Shown in pieces: positions 5,771 to 14,100 of a stretch of 16,320 nucleotides of DNA. The DNA lies in NCBI GenBank assembly GCA_016935595.1, contig JAFGQQ010000085.1, positions 1-16,320 of the forward strand. Direction: 5' to 3'. Position 1 is the stretch's first letter. Each line of letters begins with the position of its first letter. The notes under the pieces are model-generated. The model did no database searches. It was not told the DNA's origin and saw only the letters and a list, made by a program, of their open reading frames with translations. The position numbers and the translations under genes are program-made. Source of the DNA: Bacteroidales bacterium. GTDB taxonomy: Bacteria; Bacteroidota; Bacteroidia; Bacteroidales; UBA10428.

Positions 5771-6869
5771 GAGTAGCGGACAAGATAAAGACATCTGGAC
5801 AAATGAATGGAAAAACTTGAGCATTGAATCGGAAATTCAGATGTGGGACTATTTTGGCATGCGCCCATGGATTGTTAAATATACTCCGCGCCATGGGAAA
5901 GTTATTGAAGCAGGTTGCGGCCTGGGGCGTTATAATTTTTATTTATCGCATTTAGGCATCGATATATCCGGGCTTGATTTTTCAGCAGAAACTATTGAAC
6001 ATTTAAAAAGCTGGCAGAAACAGTATAATTATGATCTTGAATTTATTCAGGGTGATATTACCAGTTTACCTTTTAAAGATAACTCCTTGCGCGGCTATTT
6101 ATCGTTTGGTGTGGTTGAACATTTTATTGAAGGACCACAGGTACCAATAAGAGAGGCTTTTCGGGTTTTAGAACCGGGAGGCATTGCTATTATATCTACT
6201 CCGGCTCCTTCATGGTCAAAACGTTTATTAAAAACCAAGAAAAACTTCAAACAAATTTTAAAAAAAATCCTGGGAAGAGATGTAATAAAACCTCCCTTTT
6301 TTCAATATGAGTATAGTCCACGAAAACTTAAAAAGTATATCGAAGATGAAGGCTTCTTGGTTAACACCTATTCAGGAGGTGACATGTTGTTTACTTTTGC
6401 TGAACTTGGAAAATACACTGATAAATACATCCACGAAAATTCGTTTGGCTATAAATTGTCTCACAAATTAGAAAACAGTATTTTTAAAAATCTAGGTGCA
6501 CAATCTATTGTTATTGCTATTAAGCCCGGCGAAAAAATGCACTGCTTTTTCTGTGGTGCAAAAAGTGCAACACCCCTTTCACTGAAAGAATTTGATGTGC
6601 CGGTATGCCCTTACTGCAAAGACAGTGAATTAACCTACCACTACAAAAAAGGTAACACAACGCAATTTCATCAGCCATATAAAATAAATCCCCCAATTAA
6701 AGAACCAACACAAAACCAATGTAATTTTTGTACTAAAACTTATACAACTGACAGTTTATTTGAAGATTTTGGTTTTTCAAAAAATATTTGTCAGGATTGC
6801 TTAAAAGATATACAAAAAAATATCCGGTTGGTAAATACATCCTTACAACCAATTTGGCGTAAACGTTAA
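5760..6869 (+). CDS. SAM-dependent methyltransferase with two C-terminal zinc-ribbon-like modules
   Basis: A 369-residue protein in two parts. Residues 1-255 are a class I methyltransferase: motif I VIEAGCGLGRY (48-58), acidic strand-2 end GLDFS (71-75), GDITSLPF (98-105), SFGVVEHF (115-122) and FRVLEPGG (134-141). Residues 260-369 carry two CxxC...CxxC modules: Cys262/265 with Cys283/286, and Cys321/324 with Cys344/347. Each looks like a four-Cys zinc site. Methyltransferases of this kind are common in polysaccharide clusters, but the double zinc-ribbon tail is not a standard part of the family. The start ATG at 5760 overlaps the acyltransferase by 11 bp; a TTG at 5754 is possible. The target may be a sugar, a lipid carrier or a protein; the sequence does not tell. 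Confidence 0.8.
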   Translation: MTIKSSGQDKDIWTNEWKNLSIESEIQMWDYFGMRPWIVKYTPRHGKVIEAGCGLGRYNFYLSHLGIDISGLDFSAETIEHLKSWQKQYNYDLEFIQGDITSLPFKDNSLRGYLSFGVVEHFIEGPQVPIREAFRVLEPGGIAIISTPAPSWSKRLLKTKKNFKQILKKILGRDVIKPPFFQYEYSPRKLKKYIEDEGFLVNTYSGGDMLFTFAELGKYTDKYIHENSFGYKLSHKLENSIFKNLGAQSIVIAIKPGEKMHCFFCGAKSATPLSLKEFDVPVCPYCKDSELTYHYKKGNTTQFHQPYKINPPIKEPTQNQCNFCTKTYTTDSLFEDFGFSKNICQDCLKDIQKNIRLVNTSLQPIWRKR

Positions 6870-6885
6870 AATAACAAATATTGCC

Positions 6886-8370
6886 TTGGAACTTAAAAAA
6901 CTCATTAAAAATACATCTTTCCTTGCCAGCACCACATTTGTTCAGTTTGTTGCAGGTATATTTCGTTCAAAATTAGGTGCTATATATTTAGGCGTTGATG
7001 GTATGGGGATTTTTAGCCAGCTAAATTTTCTAACTCAGCAAATTGCCCAGTTTTCAACCCTCAGCATGAGCGAGGCCACAGTAAAGCAAATTGCTGAAAA
7101 TAAAGCACAAACAAATGCTGTTGAGCTGATTAAAAGCGCATTAAAATCATATATTGTACTGGTATTTTCATTTATGTTGATTAGCATTCTTGGATTATTC
7201 CTGTTAGCAGGTAAACTAACCGTATATGTATTTGGCGACAATAAATACCAATTGTTTTTTTATGTGGCTGTTTTCACTCTGCCATTGCTGATATTAAACA
7301 GCATTCCCTTTGCTATTTTAAAAGGCTATAAAAATGTAAAGGCAATATCCCGGGCCCGTATTTTCATTATTCTTATAAATATTATTGTTTTTATACCACT
7401 AATCTTGGTGTTTAACTTAAATGGCGTAGTTGTATTTGTCCCATTTTCATATTTATCAACACTTGCTATTAACTATCTGTTTGCAAAAAAACATCATTTA
7501 ACGGAACTAGGTATAAATTTGAAATCCATACTTTCTTCGCCTGTAAAAAAAGAATTTACACGTGAATTGATAACCTTCTCGGGATTTGGACTTAGCGTGA
7601 TGCTATATATCATTGTTTCAGATGTTATTTGCCGGGCAATTATTGTTACTCAACTGGGAATTGACGCTATTGGATTATATAGCCCCATAATTACCTGGGC
7701 GGGATTATTTACCGGCTTTCTTTTACCTACATTTAGTACCTATTTATATCCCAGGTATTGCGAAACAAAAACTAACGAAGAGGTTTCAGGAATATTGAAT
7801 GATGGCTTGCGTTTAAGTACTCTTTATCTGATTCCCTTGTTATTCCTGGCAATTCCGTTTAAAGAATTACTTTTAAGGGTTTTCTATTCGGTTGAGTTTC
7901 TGGAATCAGCTAAATATCTGCCTTATCATTTTATCGGACTAGTTTTTTATGTGTGGTTTTACTCTATGGCAATGGCTTTGACCCCGACAGGTAGAATTAA
8001 ATGGAACGGTATTTTCTGGGTGATTTACTGTACTATAAACATCAGTGTTGTATATTTCTTAACCTCAAGAATAGGCTTATATAGCTGGATGCTAAAGTAT
8101 ATAATAGGGCCTGTGATTTTTTTTCTACTTGTATTTGTGTTTTTCAATAAGGTTATTAGATTTCATTTAACAAAGGCAAATCTTATATTAATGGTTTATC
8201 TGTTATCAGGAAGTCTTGGATTAATAATGATTGAGAATTTTCTCTCACAATATATTATATTAAAATACATCTTATCCTTTTTATTACTTATATCAACAGT
8301 GTTTGCATTAGAACCTAAGGAGTCAAAATATTTAAAGGAAAAGATAAAGAGTTATATTACATTTAAATGA
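6886..8370 (+). CDS. wzx: O-antigen flippase (Wzx, polysaccharide transporter family)
   Basis: A 494-residue integral membrane protein with roughly a dozen or more hydrophobic segments spread over its length. It has the PST/MOP flippase N-terminal pattern: a short basic start LKKLIKNTSFLAS, then GIFRSKLGAIYLGVDGMGIFSQL (inner part at about 25-46). It would flip undecaprenyl-pyrophosphate-linked repeat units across the inner membrane. The best start is TTG at 6886, because no in-frame ATG lies near the conserved N-terminus and the preceding gene ends at 6869. TTG is uncommon and no Shine-Dalgarno sequence is visible. An ATT at 6880 is the only other nearby rare-start candidate. Its position just before the polymerase fits a Wzx/Wzy pathway and argues against ABC-transporter export, for which no wzm/wzt genes are seen. 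Confidence 0.9.
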   Translation: MELKKLIKNTSFLASTTFVQFVAGIFRSKLGAIYLGVDGMGIFSQLNFLTQQIAQFSTLSMSEATVKQIAENKAQTNAVELIKSALKSYIVLVFSFMLISILGLFLLAGKLTVYVFGDNKYQLFFYVAVFTLPLLILNSIPFAILKGYKNVKAISRARIFIILINIIVFIPLILVFNLNGVVVFVPFSYLSTLAINYLFAKKHHLTELGINLKSILSSPVKKEFTRELITFSGFGLSVMLYIIVSDVICRAIIVTQLGIDAIGLYSPIITWAGLFTGFLLPTFSTYLYPRYCETKTNEEVSGILNDGLRLSTLYLIPLLFLAIPFKELLLRVFYSVEFLESAKYLPYHFIGLVFYVWFYSMAMALTPTGRIKWNGIFWVIYCTINISVVYFLTSRIGLYSWMLKYIIGPVIFFLLVFVFFNKVIRFHLTKANLILMVYLLSGSLGLIMIENFLSQYIILKYILSFLLLISTVFALEPKESKYLKEKIKSYITFK

Positions 8371-8389
8371 ACTCAGGAAACTAATTTCA

Positions 8390-9727
8390 ATGAAGTCCAG
8401 AGGTGTTGATATTTTTTTTTGGATTACTTTTTTTCTTTATACAAATCCCGGAGGAGTCCAGCAAGCTCTTTATTTGCACGAACTAGGCGGGGGGTTAAAT
8501 TTTAACGATATATTATTCGTAATCCTCAGCATACTATTTTTTTTAACACCTTTTGGTAACAGTTTGCACTTAAAAAAAAGAAGTAAGAAGCTTTTAATAT
8601 ATTGTCTTGTTTATGGTGTATATATGCTTCTTATTTTTGGAGTTTTAACACCTGTTTATAACAACAACCCCGGATCAATAGTTTTTAACTTAATAAAAAT
8701 AAGATACATAGCGTATAATATAGCAATAGTTTTTTACTTATATAGGTTTTACCAGCGGAATAATGCTGTTTTTTACCGGGTTTTATATTTTTCTTCACTT
8801 ACAGTTTTTATTCTTTTCTTACAGAGCTTTATTACCGGAATAGATATACTGCCAAGGTTTACGTTAAACAGGGGCTTTATCGATATGGAAAGGCAAATGC
8901 TGTATTCATATGGTTTATTGCCATTGCTTATTCCTCTGGGAACTATTGTATTGTTGGGTAAATATAAATTTAAAGATAAAGGCTATATACTTACTTTATA
9001 TGTTTTAATGATAATTGTATGGCTGGTTTCGATTACACGACGACATATAATTGGCGTATTTGCCTATCTTATTATTGCTTTCTTTCTTATAAATTATTTA
9101 AAAGGAAAACGTATAATTTCTTTAGGCAAGGCTATACAATTTATAATGGTTTTGTTTGTACTGATAGGGTCTGTTGCTATAGTTACTCCTAGGTATTTTC
9201 AGACCACGGTAAAAGCTATAGAAGAAACAATATATGTTATACAATATGGTGAGACTACTGCCGGATTTGAAGATGAACGCTTTGGTTTTTCCCGCGATTT
9301 TATTGTAGATAAGTTTAAAGAAAATAAATATTTCGGAACAGGCTATACCCAAAAATGGCAGACATCAGATGAAGAAGGTTATGAATCATATGATTACCCA
9401 CTGCTTTCGGCTTTTGCTATGGTAGGTATTATAGGTATACTTGCATTTACACCAATTTATTTTTTGCTAATAAAATTGCTTTTATATGATATCAGAATGA
9501 TACGTACCTTCAAATTAAATATGCGGTCAAAAGAATTTTATTACCTGTTATTCTTCATTTTGTATTTCATTTATAATTTATTGCAATATATAAATTGGTA
9601 TTCGCCGGTTTCTGTTTATCGTGATATTACTTGGTATGTATGCCTTGGATTATATTTAGCAGCGAGAGATAATTATTATAGAAACCTTAAAAGTAATTTT
9701 GACTTAAACACAGCACATGCCAGATAA
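8390..9727 (+). CDS. wzy: O-antigen polymerase (Wzy-like)
   Basis: A 445-residue polytopic membrane protein with about ten or more hydrophobic helices and low similarity to named proteins, as is usual for Wzy. Features that support the call are the SITRR basic motif in a mid-protein helix end (214-218, followed by HIIGV), a large hydrophilic and presumably periplasmic loop at about 270-337 with an ERFGFSRDFIVDKF stretch and YFGTGY, and further helices after it. This is the general layout of the O-antigen ligase/polymerase superfamily. It sits 19 bp after wzx and overlaps the next glycosyltransferase by 11 bp. Wzy joins lipid-linked repeat units on the periplasmic side. Ligase (WaaL) is the alternative, but cluster context favours polymerase. 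Confidence 0.82.
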   Translation: MKSRGVDIFFWITFFLYTNPGGVQQALYLHELGGGLNFNDILFVILSILFFLTPFGNSLHLKKRSKKLLIYCLVYGVYMLLIFGVLTPVYNNNPGSIVFNLIKIRYIAYNIAIVFYLYRFYQRNNAVFYRVLYFSSLTVFILFLQSFITGIDILPRFTLNRGFIDMERQMLYSYGLLPLLIPLGTIVLLGKYKFKDKGYILTLYVLMIIVWLVSITRRHIIGVFAYLIIAFFLINYLKGKRIISLGKAIQFIMVLFVLIGSVAIVTPRYFQTTVKAIEETIYVIQYGETTAGFEDERFGFSRDFIVDKFKENKYFGTGYTQKWQTSDEEGYESYDYPLLSAFAMVGIIGILAFTPIYFLLIKLLLYDIRMIRTFKLNMRSKEFYYLLFFILYFIYNLLQYINWYSPVSVYRDITWYVCLGLYLAARDNYYRNLKSNFDLNTAHAR

Positions 9728-10667
9728 TGTTGTAATTATTACATTAAACTATAATCAGAATCATTATACAACTAAGTGCGTAAAATCAATTTTACAAAGC
9801 AATTTCGATGCATTTAAAGTTGTACTGGTAGATAATGGTTCAACACATGCAAATTTTACAGAACTTGAAAAGGAGGTAACTAAAATAAAAGACGATAGAA
9901 TTTGTTTGCATAGAATTGAAGAGAACTGCGGGTATGTTGGGGGTGTAAATCATGGATTAAACATTGGTAAAGAATATAGACCTGTATACTATTTAATATT
10001 GAATAACGATACCGTAATAGACAAAGAAGCTATTACTCATTTAGTGAATTGTAGTAAGCGGTATAATAATAATGCTATAGTTACAGGTAAGGTTTATCAT
10101 TATGATAGTCCGAATAAATTACAGTATGTAGGCAGCAGATTTACAAATAAAACATTATTGGATTATACAGCTTTGGGTTACAACGAAGATGATACAGGCC
10201 AATTTGATGAGGAGCGACGAAGAGACTTACTTGATGATATTTTCTGGCTTTTTTCAGACAAAGTCTATGAAAAAGTTGGAAATTATTCAGAAGATTTTTT
10301 CTTTAATGGCGAATCAACCGATTATTGTTTAAGGGCACAGAATAAAGGTGTTGAGCTTATTTATACACCAAATGCAAAGATTTGGCATAAGGGAAGCATT
10401 TCAATTGGAGGTAGGCGAAGAAATGCAACGCAATCATATTGGGTACTGAAAAGTGCATTGATCTTGCGTTATAAATATCTGGGAGAAAAATACTTTAGAG
10501 AGTATTATAGAAGGGCGTTTTATAAAGCTATTATTAAACGTTTTATAATTTCGATCTTAAAATTAACGAAAGCAGATATTTCAGGGTTTAAAATACTTTT
10601 TGCTAACCATAGGGCTATTAACGATTTTAATGCTTGGAAAAAAAAGTATGTCCGTAATAATTTTTAA
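9717..10667 (+). CDS. Family 2 glycosyltransferase (rhamnosyltransferase/WbbL-like GT-A)
   Basis: A 316-residue GT-A fold transferase. It shows the N-terminal VVIITLNYNQ strand, VDNGS (38-42) for nucleotide contact, the LNNDT metal site (95-99, a DxD-like motif) and a FFNGESTDYCLRA segment (195-207). The usual catalytic EDxDLCLR form here reads E-S-T-D, so the second acidic residue is Ser200 while Glu199 and Asp202 remain. An acceptor-region HKG follows at 224-226. The pattern is that of cytoplasmic, membrane-associated rhamnosyl- or deoxyhexosyl-transferases that add a sugar to the lipid-linked repeat unit. The ATG overlaps the end of wzy, so translation is probably coupled. The donor sugar cannot be read from sequence; a CDP- or dTDP-deoxy sugar is possible. 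Confidence 0.88.
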   Translation: MPDNVVIITLNYNQNHYTTKCVKSILQSNFDAFKVVLVDNGSTHANFTELEKEVTKIKDDRICLHRIEENCGYVGGVNHGLNIGKEYRPVYYLILNNDTVIDKEAITHLVNCSKRYNNNAIVTGKVYHYDSPNKLQYVGSRFTNKTLLDYTALGYNEDDTGQFDEERRRDLLDDIFWLFSDKVYEKVGNYSEDFFFNGESTDYCLRAQNKGVELIYTPNAKIWHKGSISIGGRRRNATQSYWVLKSALILRYKYLGEKYFREYYRRAFYKAIIKRFIISILKLTKADISGFKILFANHRAINDFNAWKKKYVRNNF

Positions 10668-10676
10668 CATTTAAAC

Positions 10677-11870
10677 ATGAAAGTAATACATATAGTCAAT
10701 GTAGCTTCTTTTCCCTTGCAAGGAGGGCATTCAATACGAAATCATAATATTTTTAAGGTGTTAAACAAAAAAATAACTAAACTATTAGTTGTTTCAAGTC
10801 TTTTCACAATAGATAAAAGGAATCTTTTTCGTGGAAGAACTTTTTTATGCGATTCCGTTGCCTATCAGCATATGTTAACATTGCCAGTTTTTAAACTATT
10901 AAAGTTTTTTCATAAGATTCCAGTTTTCAATAGGCCACTCCAATTTATATTAATTTATTTTAATTACCTGAAAATAAAAAGTACTGTTAATATAAAAGAA
11001 TTCGATATAATTCATGGTCATTCCAATCACAAAAACGGGTTAAGTGCTTATTTGTTAGCAAAGAAATACAAAAAACCATTCATTTATGATTTGCATGCGC
11101 TTAGCATTGATATCTATTCTAAAAAGTCTTTGAAATACTTAATTTCAAAAAAAATTGAATCTTTTCTAATAAAAAAAGCAGATGTATTAATTAGTATCGA
11201 TGAAGAACTAAAAGATCATATTATTAAAAGCTTTAATGTACCATCCGAATTAATTTTTCCAGCTCCTAATGGAATCGACAGTAATTTTTTCATTAGAAAC
11301 ATTGCAATTGACAAATCAAATCTAATTCCAAAAGATAGATTCGTAATTGGCATTGATAATTCAAAGGCTCTTGAAAATTCGGAGTTTATTTTCCAGCATC
11401 AGAATGAACTTATTAAGAATTTCCCTAATTTATTCTTTGTTGTTTTTGGTAATAAAGATAGTGGGTTACAACTTGATCCTGAATATTTTAGAATATTGCC
11501 TAAAATTGAATATCATTTGATGCCACAATACTATTCCATCTTAGATCTTTTTCTAATGCCAAGGTTTTATAACAAAATGTCGGAAACTATTACTCCCTTA
11601 AAGATTCTGGAAGTTATGAGCTCTGAAACACCTGTTCTAGTTAGTAATGTTAAAGGTCTGACAAGTTGCATTGAAGATAATGAAACTGGTTATATTTTTA
11701 ACTTAAGTGATGGAATTTCATCGCTCATAAACCGTCTTAAGCTTATAATAGAAACTAATAATTTGAAAAGAATTGGGCAAAATGGAAGACAATGGGTAAT
11801 TGACAATAAAAATTGGGAAATAACAGCTAATCAATATGTTAAAGCGTACAATTATCTTAAAATATTTTAA
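10677..11870 (+). CDS. Family 4 glycosyltransferase (GT-B), first of two
   Basis: A 397-residue GT-B enzyme. The N-terminus MKVIHIVNVASFPLQGGHSIR has the Rossmann strand and a Gly-Gly loop. The mid-protein DIIHGHSNHKNGLSAYLLAKK and ADVLISIDEEL segments are typical linker-proximal elements. The C-terminal donor domain carries TPLKILEVMSSETPVLVS (306-323), the nucleotide-sugar-binding signature with Glu312, and then the ETGYIF loop. The DNA is very AT-rich compared with the precursor genes, which suggests separate ancestry. It begins 9 bp after the GT2 gene. The stop TAA is followed in the same frame by 47 further open codons (see the next feature). The donor and linkage are unknown. Confidence 0.88.
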   Translation: MKVIHIVNVASFPLQGGHSIRNHNIFKVLNKKITKLLVVSSLFTIDKRNLFRGRTFLCDSVAYQHMLTLPVFKLLKFFHKIPVFNRPLQFILIYFNYLKIKSTVNIKEFDIIHGHSNHKNGLSAYLLAKKYKKPFIYDLHALSIDIYSKKSLKYLISKKIESFLIKKADVLISIDEELKDHIIKSFNVPSELIFPAPNGIDSNFFIRNIAIDKSNLIPKDRFVIGIDNSKALENSEFIFQHQNELIKNFPNLFFVVFGNKDSGLQLDPEYFRILPKIEYHLMPQYYSILDLFLMPRFYNKMSETITPLKILEVMSSETPVLVSNVKGLTSCIEDNETGYIFNLSDGISSLINRLKLIIETNNLKRIGQNGRQWVIDNKNWEITANQYVKAYNYLKIF

Positions 11871-12014
11871 ATTTTATCTTTCCAGAATATTATAGTTGTT
11901 ATTACAGTATCAAAAATCAACGATACAGTTAAGAATGATCAAATTAAAAATATTACTCAGAAAATAATAAAAGAATTTAAAAATAATAATGAATTCAAAC
12001 TAGATTTTAAGTGA
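11871..12014 (+). pseudogene. 47-codon open segment without start codon; probable gene remnant
   Basis: This stretch between the two GT4 genes is open in one frame only; the other two frames have stops. That frame is the same as the upstream glycosyltransferase, directly after its TAA. It has no ATG, GTG or TTG. It encodes a hydrophobic strand (NIIVVITVSK), a lysine-rich helix-like part and a short strand, and ends in a TGA that overlaps the GTG start of the next gene (GTGA). A stop/start overlap of this kind normally links two real adjacent genes, so I infer this is the tail of a gene whose front part was deleted. Chance openness, or a readthrough extension of the glycosyltransferase, are the alternatives. 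The family is not recognised. Confidence 0.4.
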
Positions 12015-13192
12015 GGTTACTTTTTATCCACTACGCGACAATTGACAAGGAAGGCTTTGGTAGAACTTTTAAAATAGCCAAAGAAATACATGCTTTAGGG
12101 CATAGCGTTGTATTTATTACAAACCAACCAAATACAAACCGAAAATTTCCCATTCGGGTAGAATATCGCAATGGGGTTAAATTAATTTCATTTCCAGAAA
12201 TTTTACCCTCCAAGTTTAGTAAAATAGGTTTTGGTTTTTTCTCAGCAATATTAAAAACCCTGTATTTAATTAAGAATCACAATTTTGATCTAATTCACTC
12301 CGATGTAGGGCATAGACCATCTGTAGCTTTCCCAGTCTTTTTCGGGCATACTATTTTTGGAATACCACATATTACCGAGTGGTGGGATTTCTTTAGCGAA
12401 CACCAAAAGGAGAAAACTTTCTTTAAAAGGATTACACATGGTTTCTATGACCGGATTTTTCAGAAATATATAATTAAGAAAGCTGATGGTATAATTGTTC
12501 TCTCAAAATTCCTGGAAAAATGTGCAATTGAGTGGAATATTCCAAACAAAAAAATTACCATTATACATGGTGGTAGTGATGTAAATGAGATACCTTTTTA
12601 TAATAACAATTTTAAAATAAAAGAAAAATATAATATACCTGCAAACTCATTAACTTTTGGTTTCATTGGAATGATGCCTGGAGAGTTTAAAGATATTATT
12701 CCATTTATTGAAGCTGTTAATTGTTTAAAAAACAGTTTTGAAATTAACTGGTTTACAACGGGGTGGATTATTCCTGAGAAACTAAAAAACAAATATAATA
12801 TTGGGCAGGAATTAATTGAGTTAGGCTGGCAAGATTATAAAAAGTATACTGAATCAATTGCCTGTGCAGATGTTTTTATTTTACTCCAACGTGAAACACC
12901 AAGAAATGAAGCAAGATGGCCAAATAAACTTGGTGATTATCTCGCCGCTGGCAGAAAAATACTTACAAATCCTTATGGTGATATTATTCCCTATGTAAAT
13001 AAATACCCTGAAGCTTTTATTAGTGTTAAATATAACACGACGGATATTAAACAAAGAATAGAAGAATTATATAGAATAAAAGATATAATATTATCAGAAG
13101 CACTTAATATTAGACAGATTGCTGTAAAAGATTTTACCTGGGGAAAAAAAGCTATCGAAGTTGTAGATTTTTACCATAAATTACTCCAATAA
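12011..13192 (+). CDS. Family 4 glycosyltransferase (GT-B), second of two
   Basis: A 393-residue GT-B enzyme starting at GTG. The N-terminus MRLLFIHYATIDKEGFGRTF is the first Rossmann strand plus the glycine-rich acceptor loop. FDLIHSDVGH, followed by a Trp-rich PHITEWWDFF segment, belongs to the acceptor domain. KADGIIVLSKFLEK and ITIIHGGSDV are the classical linker and domain-boundary motifs. The donor domain has FGFIGMM and the NEARWPNKLGDYLAAGRK block (299-316), a variant of the E-x7-E region. No ATG precedes the conserved first strand, and the GTG overlaps the TGA of the preceding open segment, which supports this start. It is AT-rich like its neighbours. It probably adds one sugar of the repeat unit at the cytoplasmic face; donor and acceptor are unknown. 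Confidence 0.88.
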   Translation: MRLLFIHYATIDKEGFGRTFKIAKEIHALGHSVVFITNQPNTNRKFPIRVEYRNGVKLISFPEILPSKFSKIGFGFFSAILKTLYLIKNHNFDLIHSDVGHRPSVAFPVFFGHTIFGIPHITEWWDFFSEHQKEKTFFKRITHGFYDRIFQKYIIKKADGIIVLSKFLEKCAIEWNIPNKKITIIHGGSDVNEIPFYNNNFKIKEKYNIPANSLTFGFIGMMPGEFKDIIPFIEAVNCLKNSFEINWFTTGWIIPEKLKNKYNIGQELIELGWQDYKKYTESIACADVFILLQRETPRNEARWPNKLGDYLAAGRKILTNPYGDIIPYVNKYPEAFISVKYNTTDIKQRIEELYRIKDIILSEALNIRQIAVKDFTWGKKAIEVVDFYHKLLQ

Positions 13193-13204
13193 CCAACAGA
13201 TATA

Positions 13205-14071
13205 ATGCAAAGTAAAAAGTTTATAACAGGTTTATTAAAAAAAGTCTTCCGTATCCATATTTTTAAGAGGATTCTGCGTTCTCTTAAATATAAGTTCCTG
13301 GTTATTTTTCATTTAAGAACTCAAATTAAACATCGCAAAGATTTTTTTTTAATATATACAATGGGGAAGGTTGCTTCATCATCAATTTATGAAACAATTA
13401 AGTCACTACTACCCTTTAATTCTATTTATCATGTTCATTATTTAACTGAAAAGAACATGCAATGGAGAAAAGAATTTACAAATAATCCAGCAACATCAGT
13501 ATTAGAAAATCATGTTAGAAAAAAAATAGAGAGAAATAAAAACAAAACGATAAAAATTATTTCAATAGTTCGCGACATTACCATCCGTGATATTTCAATG
13601 ATATTTCAAAACCTAAAATCTTTCAATCCTGATAAAAACTGGAATGAATATAGTCTGAATGAAATAGAACAACTTCATGAAAATCTGGATCAGGATCTTT
13701 CTTTAGACTGGTTTAAAAATGAGTTTCAAGAATTTTCAGGGTTTAATATCTATGAAAATAGTTTTGATAAAGAAAAAGGCTACTCAATTTTTCATTATAA
13801 TAATTATGATATTTTGATTATAAAACTGGAGAAATTAAATGACTGTTACCGTGCAGCATTACAGAAGTTCACCGGTATTGTTTTCAAACAACTCTTAAAT
13901 ATAAATGAAACCGCTGATAAAAAAGAAGCCGAATTTTATCAATATGTAAAATCAAATATAAAAGTAAGTCCCCAAAGGCTTGAAAAAAATTATACTTCTA
14001 CCTTAATGAAACATTTTTATACAGATACTGAAATAGCATTATTTAAGCAGAAATGGAATTCAAGAAATTAG
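13205..14071 (+). CDS. Sulfotransferase-like capsular polysaccharide protein (NKWYS-type)
   Basis: A 288-residue protein with the signature of PAPS-dependent sulfotransferase-like enzymes. FLIYTMGKVASSSIYETI (48-65) holds the 5'-phosphosulfate-binding loop GKVASSS. IISIVRDITIRDIS (118-131) holds Arg123 and Ser131 at the positions that contact the PAPS 3'-phosphate. The C-terminal helix-rich part is divergent. The pattern fits the family annotated as putative capsular polysaccharide synthesis protein. A basic, partly hydrophobic N-terminal segment (about 1-40) may associate with the membrane. It follows the second GT4 by 12 bp and shares its extreme AT-richness. The likely role is sulfation of the glycan, but the family has few tested members, so activity is inferred. 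No PAPS-synthesis genes are in the window. Confidence 0.75.
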   Translation: MQSKKFITGLLKKVFRIHIFKRILRSLKYKFLVIFHLRTQIKHRKDFFLIYTMGKVASSSIYETIKSLLPFNSIYHVHYLTEKNMQWRKEFTNNPATSVLENHVRKKIERNKNKTIKIISIVRDITIRDISMIFQNLKSFNPDKNWNEYSLNEIEQLHENLDQDLSLDWFKNEFQEFSGFNIYENSFDKEKGYSIFHYNNYDILIIKLEKLNDCYRAALQKFTGIVFKQLLNINETADKKEAEFYQYVKSNIKVSPQRLEKNYTSTLMKHFYTDTEIALFKQKWNSRN

Positions 14072-14100
14072 ACTTTACAGCACTTTAAAATATATAATTA

